From the NCBI GenBank assembly GCA_947461145.1, contig CANHJD010000011.1:1-33928 (forward strand): a stretch of DNA of 33,928 nt. The letters run 5' to 3'. Shown one piece after another: positions 8,898 to 16,738 of this stretch. The position numbers and the translations under genes are program-made. The DNA comes from Bacteriovoracaceae bacterium. GTDB taxonomy: Bacteria > Bdellovibrionota > Bacteriovoracia > Bacteriovoracales > Bacteriovoracaceae. The stretch's first letter is position 1; the number at the start of each line of letters is the position of its first letter. Under the pieces are notes generated by a model. The model saw only the letters and a list, made by a program, of their open reading frames with translations. It was not told the DNA's origin and did not search any database.

Positions 8898-10338
8898 ATA
8901 TTACTTTCAGGCATGCCCCTCCTTGAGGCAAATTTGAAATAGATAGTTTGGCGTCGTGAACTTCAGCAATGGTTTTCATTATAACTGACCCAAGGCCTAG
9001 AGAGAAATTTCTAGGTCCATAATTTCTGAATTCTCTTCTTTCTCTTCTTTTGCCAAATGATTTTAAGGCATCTGGACTGAGCCCTGGTCCATCATCTGTC
9101 ACAGTGACTTCAATTTCTTTCTCATTTGAATTAAGACTTAATCGAATTTTTCCTTTGGCATAGCGAGCAGCATTGTCTAGGGCATTTTTAAAGAGGCGAG
9201 AGATAAGATGGTTGTCCCCGAGGATAAAGGGTTTAGTGCTGGACTCAGTTTTAAAAGACCACTTTAAATTTTCAAGAGAGCATCGGTCACGATTCTTTAC
9301 TTCTTCTTCAAGAAGCTTCGCAAGATCTATCTTTTCGGATGAAACTTTATAGTGTGCCTCATCTATCGTAGCAATCGTTGTAAGATTATCCAGGAGATCT
9401 TTAAAGTAGTTTATGTCTGACTCAATCATTTGGAAAAGTTCTTCAGTTTCTTCATCCGTTATTTTTTTATTAAAATTTTTGAGTGTTTCAATAGTCGTAG
9501 AAAGACTTGTTAAAGGAGTTCTTAAATCATGTCCAAGTTCCTGTAAGAGATTTGATCTTGAAGTCTCTGTGTCGTGTATCCTTTTCACGAGTCTTTCTAT
9601 CTCATCGGCCATTCGATTGAAGTCTAATATCAGGTTCCCAAATTGATCAAATCTTCTTATTTCAAACCTGGCCTTAAGATCTCCCGCTTCAAGTTTTGCT
9701 AAAACATTTCTTGCCTCAGTAGATTTCCTTCGCAGGTAGATGAAGCTGATTGAGAGAGCTAGAAAGACCGCTAGGGTGGCCGTAGTGAAGGTATGCAATC
9801 CTTGGACCCAAAGAAAGGGTCCCTGAAATAATGAACGTTCATTATAAGTAAGAAGGTAGGCCTCAGGCTTGGTCTTTAATTTTAAAATATAGGCCTTTGG
9901 TGATAGGAAGGAATTTTCCGTTTGCTCAAGTAGATGTGGCTCACGAGGTTTAACTACTTTTGCCCAAATTATTGGTAATGGGGAAGTTACTGTTGAGGAT
10001 ATGACTTCTCCCTCATCACTTAAAAGCCACAGAGATGGTTTAGCAACCTTTTGGGTTTGATTTTGGGGCAGAGGATTTTCCGTCAACTTAATTAAAGAGA
10101 GAGTCTCTTTGTTCGGCATTGGGGGTGGTGAGTATCTGTTGAGATTAATCTTTTGAACAGGTCGATGGAGGGCGGTTTTCTCAATCTTCTTGCCGATAAA
10201 CATCATATATCCGTAGCGATAGTCTTCAACAACCATGTCTGAAATTTGTGCAAGACAAAGAATAGAAACTAGACTCAGTAATAGTGTTCCAAAAATTCCA
10301 AAGAATAAGATTCTTATGTATGCTGATTTAAGTGGCAT
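8866..10338 (-). CDS. Membrane sensor histidine kinase with HAMP domain
   Basis: About 490 residues using the ATG at 10338, which overlaps the stop of the upstream response regulator by 11 bases; the longer frame from 10407 adds 23 unlikely residues inside the regulator gene. Order: TM1 (ILFFGIFGTLLLSLVSILCL), a ~150-residue periplasmic region of no recognised family, TM2 (FTTATLAVFLALSISFIYLR), HAMP (LEAGDLKARFEIRRFDQFGN), HisKA with the phospho-acceptor His (LLQELGHDLRTPLTSL), and HATPase_c with N box (FKNALDNAARYA), G1 (VTDDGPGLS) and G2 (SLGLGSVIM). It is intact by these motifs. It should autophosphorylate and pass phosphate to the regulator encoded immediately upstream. The signal is unknown. 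Confidence 0.92.
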   Translation of the reverse strand: MPLKSAYIRILFFGIFGTLLLSLVSILCLAQISDMVVEDYRYGYMMFIGKKIEKTALHRPVQKINLNRYSPPPMPNKETLSLIKLTENPLPQNQTQKVAKPSLWLLSDEGEVISSTVTSPLPIIWAKVVKPREPHLLEQTENSFLSPKAYILKLKTKPEAYLLTYNERSLFQGPFLWVQGLHTFTTATLAVFLALSISFIYLRRKSTEARNVLAKLEAGDLKARFEIRRFDQFGNLILDFNRMADEIERLVKRIHDTETSRSNLLQELGHDLRTPLTSLSTTIETLKNFNKKITDEETEELFQMIESDINYFKDLLDNLTTIATIDEAHYKVSSEKIDLAKLLEEEVKNRDRCSLENLKWSFKTESSTKPFILGDNHLISRLFKNALDNAARYAKGKIRLSLNSNEKEIEVTVTDDGPGLSPDALKSFGKRRERREFRNYGPRNFSLGLGSVIMKTIAEVHDAKLSISNLPQGGACLKVIFKASPQAYQN

Positions 10339-11014
10339 AGGTACTGGCCCAGACGAGCCTGTAGCCCATTCCGTAAACAGAGTTGATTTGTAGGTCTTTC
10401 CCGGCAATTTCCTTTAATTTTCGTCTTAAGTGGCTCATATGAGAATCTACTGTGCGATCATACAGATCTGCGTTTTCATACAACGTTGAGAGTATATTCT
10501 CTCTCGTAACTATTTCTCCTGCTTTTTTAGTAAGCAATACAAGTATCTCAAGTTCTTTACGTCCGAGTGTCACAACTTGTTCTTTTAAAGTAACAAGTCT
10601 TTTTACGGGGTCAATTGTTAGATCACCAAATGTAATGAGAGCAGTTGGCAAAGAAAATTTTTTTAGAATTTTATTTATGCGAACTTTTAATTCCTCAACA
10701 CCAAATGGCTTTCTAATGTAGTCATCTCCGCCACAACTAATTCCCTTCACAACGGTCGTCTCATCTGTTCTTGCACTTAAAAAAATGATTGGGATCTCAT
10801 CACCCTCTTCTCTTACTTTTTGACAGAAATCGATTCCGTTCCCGTCAGGAAGTCCGACATCAAGACACATTAGATCATAGTGATCTTCTTTAATCCTCTC
10901 CCATGCCTCTGCAATTGAACTCGCGGAGTGTGCCTCAAATCCACTGTATTTTAAATTTATCATCAGGCTTTTTGTTATTTGGAAATCATCTTCTACAATA
11001 AGTATTTTTGGCAT
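10328..11014 (-). CDS. OmpR/PhoB-family response regulator
   Basis: 228 residues. The receiver domain has all key residues: acidic pair (VEDD, residues 8-10), phospho-acceptor D52 (MCLDVGLPDG), switch Ser (FLSAR, S80) and K102 (IRKPF). The C-terminal winged helix (residues ~130-225) has RKELEILVLLTKKAGEIVT, RTVDSHMSHLRRKL and GMGYRL. The ATG at 11014 has a good Shine-Dalgarno (AAGGAAAA). It is first in a two-gene operon with the kinase. It is paralogous to, and transcribed away from, the regulator at 11216. Targets unknown. Confidence 0.95.
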   Translation of the reverse strand: MPKILIVEDDFQITKSLMINLKYSGFEAHSASSIAEAWERIKEDHYDLMCLDVGLPDGNGIDFCQKVREEGDEIPIIFLSARTDETTVVKGISCGGDDYIRKPFGVEELKVRINKILKKFSLPTALITFGDLTIDPVKRLVTLKEQVVTLGRKELEILVLLTKKAGEIVTRENILSTLYENADLYDRTVDSHMSHLRRKLKEIAGKDLQINSVYGMGYRLVWASTYAT

Positions 11015-11092
11015 GCTTTTCCTTTTTTTTTACAATCATACATTTTCTTTTGACCACGTAAAGTTTTGATCATTTAACTGATTTTCTTCGAT

Positions 11093-11112
11093 AATTTTCT
11101 TATTAGAAAATT
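11093..11112. promoter_or_regulatory. 8-bp inverted repeat between divergent regulator genes
   Basis: AATTTTCT-TATT-AGAAAATT is a perfect inverted repeat in the 201-bp gap between the two divergent regulator genes. There is no T run, so it is not a terminator. It could be an operator for one of the regulators, although AT-rich repeats arise easily by chance. Confidence 0.3.
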
Positions 11113-11215
11113 CTGTAAAAAGAATGGAGGATTTTTTTGGAATTGGTTGCCTAGATTTAAAACAAATTTGGTCTGTGTCAATGTGGAGTCTCCCGACACA
11201 ACAAAAGAGGTCCTT

Positions 11216-11893
11216 ATGTCTAAAGTTTTAATTTTGACAAATGATAATCAACTTAAAAGATTACTTGAGCTTTCATTAAAGTTTAATGGTTTTGTCGCCC
11301 ATTTCGTTGACGACTCAGCTGGGGCATGGAAATTTCTTGAGGAGGTCTATTTTGATTTTATCATTATTGACTTCCAACTTTCTCAAGAATCTGGACTCGC
11401 ATTTTTCAAGTCTCTTCGTCAATTTGGAACTAATATTCCGGTTCTAATGGTTGGGGAAGGAGAGTTTGATGAATTTATTCTTAAAGATCTTTCTCCACAT
11501 AATTACAGTTATATTCTGAAGCCTTTTAAATTTAGAGAGCTGAGACAGATTATAAATTCTTTATTGAATGGGATAAAAGAAGAGTATTACCATTTTTCTC
11601 CAAGAGACCTTCGTATTGATGCCGCAAGAGGTGTAGTGACATTAAAGGATAATATTTTTCTATTAGGAAAAATGGAAATTCAGATTTTCCTCGTCCTTGC
11701 AAAAAAAGCAGGAGTTGTTGTGACCTCCCAGAGAATTAAATCAATCCTTGAAAAAGAGGGGCCACTTTACCGCGGAACTCCTTTTTATCACGTTAGCAAG
11801 TTACGAAATAAGCTCAAGACAATTGTAGGCGATTCAATAGTCATTAAATTAATAAGTGGTGAAGGCTATAGGCTTGATTTTAAAACATCTTAG
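11216..11893 (+). CDS. OmpR-type response regulator with degenerate receiver
   Basis: 225 residues from the ATG at 11216, which has AGAGG five bases upstream; the earlier start at 11147 adds 23 residues without family support. It is paralogous to the regulator at 10328-11014 (compare DLRIDAARGVVTLKD with DLTIDPVKRLVTLKE, and EGYRL with MGYRL). The receiver keeps the phospho-acceptor position D52 (IIIDFQL) and the Lys (ILKPF). The acidic pair is reduced to LTND and the switch Ser/Thr is replaced (MVGEGEF). Mg-dependent phosphorylation is therefore doubtful. The recognition helix (FYHVSKLRNKL) also differs from the canonical VDxHxSxLR. It probably acts as a phosphorylation-independent or dimerising regulator; no kinase is attached. 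Confidence 0.88.
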   Translation: MSKVLILTNDNQLKRLLELSLKFNGFVAHFVDDSAGAWKFLEEVYFDFIIIDFQLSQESGLAFFKSLRQFGTNIPVLMVGEGEFDEFILKDLSPHNYSYILKPFKFRELRQIINSLLNGIKEEYYHFSPRDLRIDAARGVVTLKDNIFLLGKMEIQIFLVLAKKAGVVVTSQRIKSILEKEGPLYRGTPFYHVSKLRNKLKTIVGDSIVIKLISGEGYRLDFKTS

Positions 11894-11902
11894 AGGCGAG
11901 AC

Positions 11903-12135
11903 ATGAAATGTCTCTTAATTTTTATTTACTTATAACTACGGCATGTCAGGAATTGGTTAACAGTCAAACAGGAGAGTCAAGTGATACATTTTCTAAAGTT
12001 ATTTCTAATCAAAGTTGTACAGAAGCATTCATCGCCCTCTTTAATAATCATCGCACTAATATGGGGACTAGACCTCTTATCCTTGATGAGGCTTTATCAC
12101 AAATCGTATTAAATATGCCCAAAGTCGCAAGGTGA
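11903..12135 (+). pseudogene. Remnant of a CAP/SCP-domain lipoprotein gene (frameshifted and truncated)
   Basis: An ATG at 11903 with a Shine-Dalgarno (GAGGCGAG) starts a lipoprotein-like signal (MKCLLIFIYL) that stops after ten codons. A second frame from 11908 continues it as LLITTACQ, so joining the two frames gives an intact lipobox. The rest (AFIALFNNHRTNMGTRP then LILDEALSQIVL) looks like the first helix of a CAP domain (pattern N..R...G..PL..D..L...A). The frame ends at 12135, and only 35 bases remain before the opposite gene, so most of the ~130-residue CAP domain, with its catalytic-site His/Glu region, is missing. I read it as a decayed gene; a small functional lipoprotein from 11908 is the alternative. 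Confidence 0.55.
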
Positions 12136-12146
12136 CTTATTTTTGG

Positions 12147-12168
12147 ACTCAAATTTTTATTGAGTTTT
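12147..12168 (+). terminator. Weak hairpin terminator
   Basis: ACTCAA and TTGAGT pair around ATTTTTA, followed by TTTT (counting the last stem base), between the CAP remnant and the convergent gene ending at 12171. Confidence 0.4.
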
Positions 12169-12170
12169 AA

Positions 12171-12611
12171 CTAATGCTGAATTTTTAATAGATAATAGTA
12201 ATTTGAATCTTGGAATGGACATGTATCATGCTTTTCCACGACTTCTATATTGTTAAAGTTTTTAAGAATGTCACTTATTAATCTTGTGTTTAACGTGCAT
12301 CCTGCATCCCATGGGTCACTGTGGATCTCTACAGTTTCTACACTATCACCAGTGACCGTTGGAGTTTCAAATTTTGCCCTTAAGCTAATTGGTGTCCATC
12401 CCCAGTTTTGTAGACCACCTGTGCATAAGACGCGTACCTTCTGAGCACCAAGCATATTCAGAAAGTATGAAGCTTGATCTTCAACATAATTGCAAGAGTA
12501 ATAGGTTCTATTACTCCCAGAACCTTCGTTGCCGAAATAGCTAAAAGAAATCTCTGCAGCATAAAGAGGTAATGTTAGGGCTAGAGTGAAGGCCAAAAAA
12601 GTTTTTTTCAT
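12171..12611 (-). CDS. Small secreted protein of unknown family
   Basis: 146 residues from the ATG at 12611 (the frame extends to 12677, but the typical signal peptide KKTFLAFTLALTLPLYA begins at 12611). The mature part starts AEISFSYFG and has five Cys (SCNY, VLCTGG, AGCTLN, DTCPF and none unusually placed near the ends), probably disulphide bonded after export. I do not recognise the family. It follows the C25 protease gene (97-base gap) in the same direction, so cotranscription is possible. Confidence 0.65.
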   Translation of the reverse strand: MKKTFLAFTLALTLPLYAAEISFSYFGNEGSGSNRTYYSCNYVEDQASYFLNMLGAQKVRVLCTGGLQNWGWTPISLRAKFETPTVTGDSVETVEIHSDPWDAGCTLNTRLISDILKNFNNIEVVEKHDTCPFQDSNYYYLLKIQH

Positions 12612-12708
12612 TCTTAAGATATAGAAATATTTGTATGGTCTTGCAAGGATCAATTTCTTACAAAGTGGGCTTCGCATTTAATTGCAAAGCCCCTTATATG
12701 AATTAAAA

Positions 12709-14325
12709 CTAAAGAAGAGATTTAAAAGGCGAGATTTTAAGCTTTAAAGAAGGGTCGCCAAACATGTGATACGTTTCACGGTAGTATTTCGATCTATTCT
12801 CACCTCCATACTGCCTCCACATCTCAGAGAGGGCGTAGTCGGTGATTTCGCCAAAATTTTCTTTCTTTTTAGTGAAAATTCCGTCAAACATGCGTTTTTC
12901 GAGGATATCATCTTCATCCCAGTAGCTTGAGTCCATTGACCCAAAAAACATAATTGCGCCATTTTCATGACGAATCCATGTTTCGGCAAATGACTCATCA
13001 ATGCGGAAGTCACCCGTGATACAGGCGTTAGAAATAACAAAAGGGAATGTATTGCTCTTTAGTGAACGAACTTCTTCTTGGCCGATATAAGGGCCGGCCC
13101 ATGAGTCTGTTGATCCATGACCCGAATAATTAATGATTGTTCGACCTTGGGATATTGCGTTCATAACTTCATTAGTCCAGGCCTTGTGGGAAATGGCATA
13201 AAGTTTGTCCCCTCCAAGCTGGTTAGCCTTAGGAAATACGCCTCTATACTTTGCCTTTTTCGTATAAGTATTGATGACGTAATTATGGGTTTCTTCAGCA
13301 ACTTCATAGCGATCATCCGTTGCGATGAATGAGATATGATCTAACATACTTTGAGTTGAGTAAGAGTCATTTAAGTAAATAATCATCTTGTTGAAGATTT
13401 TATTCATCTCGGCTTTATCTTTAGCAGTTACGCGACCAATAAAGAGTTCAGGCGTATTTAAGTCTTCTTCATATTCATTTCCCAAAGCGGCGTAATAAAG
13501 ATCTGTTGTCCCTGCGATGATGTTCGATTCTTTGCCGGGAACATCTTCAGAATCTCCTACGATAACTGCGTATTTTAAGCTTGGATTCTTTGCATAAAGA
13601 TCTTTGACCTTAGCTCTAATTTGTTCAGGATCATCTTTTTTCACTTCTAGAGTGAAAATATTAAAGCCGAGACTTTTCTTTAGATCCATATATTTGACAA
13701 GAGAAGGAGTTTCTTTAAATTTCGATCCAATAATGAAAACAATTCCTTCTTGTGCTTCCATTGGGATGAAATTTATTTTAGGCTTTTTGATTTTCACAGT
13801 GAATTGATTTTTCAAAATGGCCTTAGATCCTTCAAGGACTACTGGATAAAGTGTCACGAGGTATCTTTGCTGGCCTCTCATTGATCCGACATCTTCAATA
13901 GAAAATTCATCTTCTTTGAGTAATGTTTTACTGACAGTTAAATCAGATTCTTGATAAGTACTTCCCGGCAATTTTACTAAAGAAGGTAGGACGGGAAGAA
14001 TGTTCTGAATTGTTTTATTTATTTCGTTTTTATTTTCATTCGCAGAGATTTGAATATCGTTCATCTTGTCTGCATCTGCGTAAAAACGGAGTACGGGAAC
14101 TTGAGGAGCTCCTTGTACATATTGAATTGATTGCATTTCATCAACGCCAACTAGATTTAATTTTTGAAATTCCCGCCCATTAAGGACCACCATCTCAGTG
14201 TTAAGACCATCTACACTGATGTCATAAGTTATTCCATCTTCATTAGTGATTTTCGTAATTTTTGAAAATGCCGGCGCACTCAGTAGAGCGAGCCCCAAAA
14301 CTAGAGACAATTTTTTATTAGACAT
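12709..14325 (-). CDS. Gingipain-family (C25) cysteine protease, exported
   Basis: 538 residues from the ATG at 14325, which has a strong Shine-Dalgarno (GGGAGG); the earlier frame start at 14379 overlaps the promoter. The signal peptide is LSLVLGLALLSAPAFS. Residues ~20-190 resemble a gingipain propeptide (QSIQYVQGAPQVPVLRFYAD). The catalytic domain has the C25 dyad His403 (INYSGHGSTDSW) and Cys435 (FVISNACITGDF), plus YAVIVGDSEDVPG and LFIGRVTA blocks. C25 enzymes are secreted endopeptidases; specificity cannot be read from sequence. There is no C-terminal sorting domain, so the product is probably released or periplasmic. Confidence 0.9.
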   Translation of the reverse strand: MSNKKLSLVLGLALLSAPAFSKITKITNEDGITYDISVDGLNTEMVVLNGREFQKLNLVGVDEMQSIQYVQGAPQVPVLRFYADADKMNDIQISANENKNEINKTIQNILPVLPSLVKLPGSTYQESDLTVSKTLLKEDEFSIEDVGSMRGQQRYLVTLYPVVLEGSKAILKNQFTVKIKKPKINFIPMEAQEGIVFIIGSKFKETPSLVKYMDLKKSLGFNIFTLEVKKDDPEQIRAKVKDLYAKNPSLKYAVIVGDSEDVPGKESNIIAGTTDLYYAALGNEYEEDLNTPELFIGRVTAKDKAEMNKIFNKMIIYLNDSYSTQSMLDHISFIATDDRYEVAEETHNYVINTYTKKAKYRGVFPKANQLGGDKLYAISHKAWTNEVMNAISQGRTIINYSGHGSTDSWAGPYIGQEEVRSLKSNTFPFVISNACITGDFRIDESFAETWIRHENGAIMFFGSMDSSYWDEDDILEKRMFDGIFTKKKENFGEITDYALSEMWRQYGGENRSKYYRETYHMFGDPSLKLKISPFKSLL

Positions 14326-14365
14326 CCATGTCCTCCCATTAATTGAATCATCAAGAACCTTTTCT

Positions 14366-14371
14366 ATTATA
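14366..14371 (-). promoter_or_regulatory. -10 hexamer (TATAAT) of the C25 protease gene
   Basis: A perfect TATAAT lies 40 bases upstream of the ATG at 14325, giving a ~34-base leader with the GGGAGG ribosome site. No clear -35 is seen. Confidence 0.5.
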
Positions 14372-14426
14372 GGATCCAAATTGATATCTGTTGGGAGTGT
14401 AAGGAAATATGAGGGAGAGTTTGATT

Positions 14427-14458
14427 AAAAGGCCCCGATCAATTTTATCGGGGCCTTT
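14427..14458 (-). terminator. Strong terminator of the dienelactone hydrolase gene
   Basis: A 12-base perfect stem AAAGGCCCCGAT / ATCGGGGCCTTT with a 7-base loop, followed by T on the minus strand, four bases after the stop of the 14463-15254 gene. Confidence 0.9.
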
Positions 14459-14462
14459 GGAC

Positions 14463-15254
14463 TTACATTTTAAGGAATGTTAGAAGATCTTTCCAAGAAC
14501 CTTGATCGGCCTTCTTGTTATAGGCCACAGGTATATTGTATTTCTTTCCGATTTCAGTGGCCTTTGGATTCGTGAATGCGTGAGTCGCACCTTTGTAGTT
14601 AACAACTTTAAAGTTAACCTTTAGTTCCTTCATTTCTTTTTCAAAGCTAGCTCTTTCTTTTGCTGGAACCATTGGGTCGGCCAATCCATTTATAGCGAGT
14701 ACTTTTGCTTTGATTCCATTTGATTTAACCGAGCTTCCTAGTCCACCATGAAAGCTAACGACACCTTTGATATCATAACCGCTTCTTGCAAGATTAAGCG
14801 CCTGCGTTCCACCAAAGCAGTATCCGATAACATAAACTTTACTAGCATCCACGTGTGGATCTTTTTTTGCCATCTCGATATATTTTGAAAGTCTTCCGAT
14901 GCCGAGTTCTGCATTTTGGTAAAAGGGAGTGGCAAGGGCCTGTGCTTCTGCCGGAGTTTCAACTACTTTACCGTCTCCAAAAAGATCAACAGCTAGTGTT
15001 GCGTATCCCTCTTTATTAAGCATTTCTGAGCGTGAAGCCATATACTCATTTCGTCCCCACCATTCGTGAACGATAACAACAAGAGGAATTTTGTCTTTGA
15101 ATACTTTTGGAAGCTGAACTTTCGCTTCGAATTTTTTTCCTTCTTCACTAAAGCCTAATACCGGTGAGTAAGCATCCTTTGGATTTTTTGCTTTCGAAAA
15201 GTGTCCGCAGGAAGTGAGGACGGTAAGTAATAAAAGACTCAGTGAAAATTTCAT
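14463..15254 (-). CDS. Dienelactone hydrolase family lipoprotein
   Basis: 263 residues with a lipobox signal (LLLLTVLTSCGH). The alpha/beta-hydrolase domain has DLH landmarks: VIVHEWWGRNEYM (conserved Glu), the nucleophile Cys in IGYCFGGTQAL, Asp in NGLADPMVPA and His in KGATHAFTNP, forming the Cys-Asp-His triad of this family. Members hydrolyse dienelactones or other small esters; a lipoprotein version would work at the envelope, and its substrate is unknown. The Shine-Dalgarno AAGGAGAA supports the ATG at 15254, and a TATAAA lies at 15271-15276. A strong terminator follows. Confidence 0.92.
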   Translation of the reverse strand: MKFSLSLLLLTVLTSCGHFSKAKNPKDAYSPVLGFSEEGKKFEAKVQLPKVFKDKIPLVVIVHEWWGRNEYMASRSEMLNKEGYATLAVDLFGDGKVVETPAEAQALATPFYQNAELGIGRLSKYIEMAKKDPHVDASKVYVIGYCFGGTQALNLARSGYDIKGVVSFHGGLGSSVKSNGIKAKVLAINGLADPMVPAKERASFEKEMKELKVNFKVVNYKGATHAFTNPKATEIGKKYNIPVAYNKKADQGSWKDLLTFLKM

Positions 15255-15361
15255 GAATTCTCCTTATTTGTTTATACAATGATGAGTATTTTATGAGTTT
15301 TTTTAGATTTGTCTTTGAACAAAATTAAACCCGAGCAGATTTGACGGGTTAGCGTATTTTT

Positions 15362-15389
15362 TTGTCTCGTCATCGCATTTGGATATAAT
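15362..15389 (+). promoter_or_regulatory. Promoter candidate for the PLOD-like gene
   Basis: TTGTCT (15362-15367), 16-base spacer, then perfect TATAAT (15384-15389). The start codon at 15400 is 11 bases downstream of the -10 and has no Shine-Dalgarno, consistent with a very short or absent leader. Confidence 0.45.
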
Positions 15390-15399
15390 TATTCATAAT

Positions 15400-16659
15400 A
15401 TGAAAACCATCGACGTCTGCCTTTTTATCTATAATAACAAATCTGATAACTGCCTGCGCTTTTTAGACGGCCTAAATTATCCTAAAGAGCTTCTTAATAT
15501 TATTATTTTTAGTGATCGTGAATTGAAACACAGCTACACCCATCTCATTGTTTCTGAGCGCGAAGCTTACAATTATATTACCTTCAATACATCCGGAGAT
15601 TACATCTGGACCATTTATGCAGATTACATTATTGATGAGCCTTCAATTCTTCAAGATTTAATAAAGCATAACAGAAGAGTCATTTCTGGACTCATGATAA
15701 AGCCTGATTCGAATTGGGCCAATTTTTGGGGAGCTATTTCTGAAAAGGGTTGGTATCAGCGTTCTGAGCACTATTTTGATATTTTGGATTTAAAGAAAAA
15801 AGGAAGCTTCAAAGTACCATTCATTACTGGAAATATTCTTTTCAAGAGGGAGGTCTTTAAGCGAAATGATCAAATCATAAGGCAGCATTCAGATTGGGAA
15901 CTCGATATGAACATCTGTTACAATTTGAGAAATGCTGGCGAGAATCTTTTTATTCTTAATGAAAAAGTTTATGGTCACATTGAGGAGACTGATATTTGGG
16001 TTGGAGTTAATGTTCTAGAGAACTGGACAGAAGAAGCTTACCTCCATCCTGATTTTATGGATTTCATGCATCAGTATAACCAAGACTGTGAAAAAGTAGA
16101 GACTAAGATTTTTAAACAGCTTGGGCCCGACATATGGCAAATTCCATTTTTTTCGACTGAGTTTTGTGATTATTTAGTCGGAGTGGCAGAGAAGAAAAAT
16201 CTTTGGTCGGCCGGAGCTTACTCAAGGCCCGACGAAGTTGACGGAAGAATAGGTACTTTTGAAAATTATCCCACCCAGGATGTGCATTTAAACCAACTGA
16301 ATTTACATCAATGGTGGCTTGAGACAGTGGTAAAGAAATATTTTAAAGCAATTATTCATCATCTCTATAAATATCATGCCAAAGGTTACAATATTGCCTT
16401 TATCGTCCGCTATAGTGAGAAAGGTCAAACGAAGTTAGACCCTCATCACGATGCCTCAAGCTATACTACAAACTTGGCCCTTAATACTTATGGTGTTGAC
16501 TACACGGGTGGTGGTTGTAATTTCGTTCACAAAAATATTCAAGTCGTTGGGAGTCCCAAAGGCTTCCTTACCCTGCACCCAGGCCGAATCACTCACTATC
16601 ATGAGGCAATTCCAATAACTTCAGGGACAAGGTATATTCTAGTCTCATTCAATGAATAA
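15400..16659 (+). CDS. Procollagen lysyl hydroxylase (PLOD)-like protein: glycosyltransferase-like domain plus 2-oxoglutarate/Fe(II) dioxygenase
   Basis: 419 residues from the ATG at 15400 (the frame opens at a TTG at 15379 that lies inside the promoter). The N-terminal ~230 residues match the accessory glycosyltransferase-like domain of animal PLODs: ANFWGAISEKGWYQRSEHYF corresponds to SNFWGALSPDxYYARSEDY, and DMNICYNLRNAGENLF to DMAFCANIR. The C-terminal domain matches the lysyl hydroxylase domain: FENYPTQDVHLNQ, PHHDASSYTTNLALN, DYTGGGCNFV, HPGRITHYHEAIP, GTRYILVSF. Iron ligands H349, D351 and H401 and 2OG-binding R411 are all present, with the same D-to-H and H-to-R spacing as I recall for human LH3 (50 and 10). 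Predicted to hydroxylate peptidyl lysine. No secretion signal is visible and no collagen-like substrate occurs in the window. Confidence 0.93.
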   Translation: MKTIDVCLFIYNNKSDNCLRFLDGLNYPKELLNIIIFSDRELKHSYTHLIVSEREAYNYITFNTSGDYIWTIYADYIIDEPSILQDLIKHNRRVISGLMIKPDSNWANFWGAISEKGWYQRSEHYFDILDLKKKGSFKVPFITGNILFKREVFKRNDQIIRQHSDWELDMNICYNLRNAGENLFILNEKVYGHIEETDIWVGVNVLENWTEEAYLHPDFMDFMHQYNQDCEKVETKIFKQLGPDIWQIPFFSTEFCDYLVGVAEKKNLWSAGAYSRPDEVDGRIGTFENYPTQDVHLNQLNLHQWWLETVVKKYFKAIIHHLYKYHAKGYNIAFIVRYSEKGQTKLDPHHDASSYTTNLALNTYGVDYTGGGCNFVHKNIQVVGSPKGFLTLHPGRITHYHEAIPITSGTRYILVSFNE

Positions 16660-16738
16660 GCCTGACTATTGTTGTCGGGAGCGGGGCGCACTTAATCATT
16701 ATCTTAAATTGTCCGAAATGGTCATAAAGGATTCCTTT

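Noticed and set aside
12744-13332. Open frames overlapping the C25 protease gene on both strands
   Set aside because: They overlap the catalytic region of a strongly supported gene and show no family features.
15400-16659. A collagen-like substrate gene for the PLOD-like enzyme within the window
   Set aside because: I looked for Gly-X-Y repeats in all predicted proteins and found none; the substrate must be elsewhere.
16652-16738. N-terminal extension of the module A exported protein overlapping the PLOD-like gene
   Set aside because: The signal peptide begins at 16739 behind its own Shine-Dalgarno; the upstream residues are not signal-like and overlap another gene.
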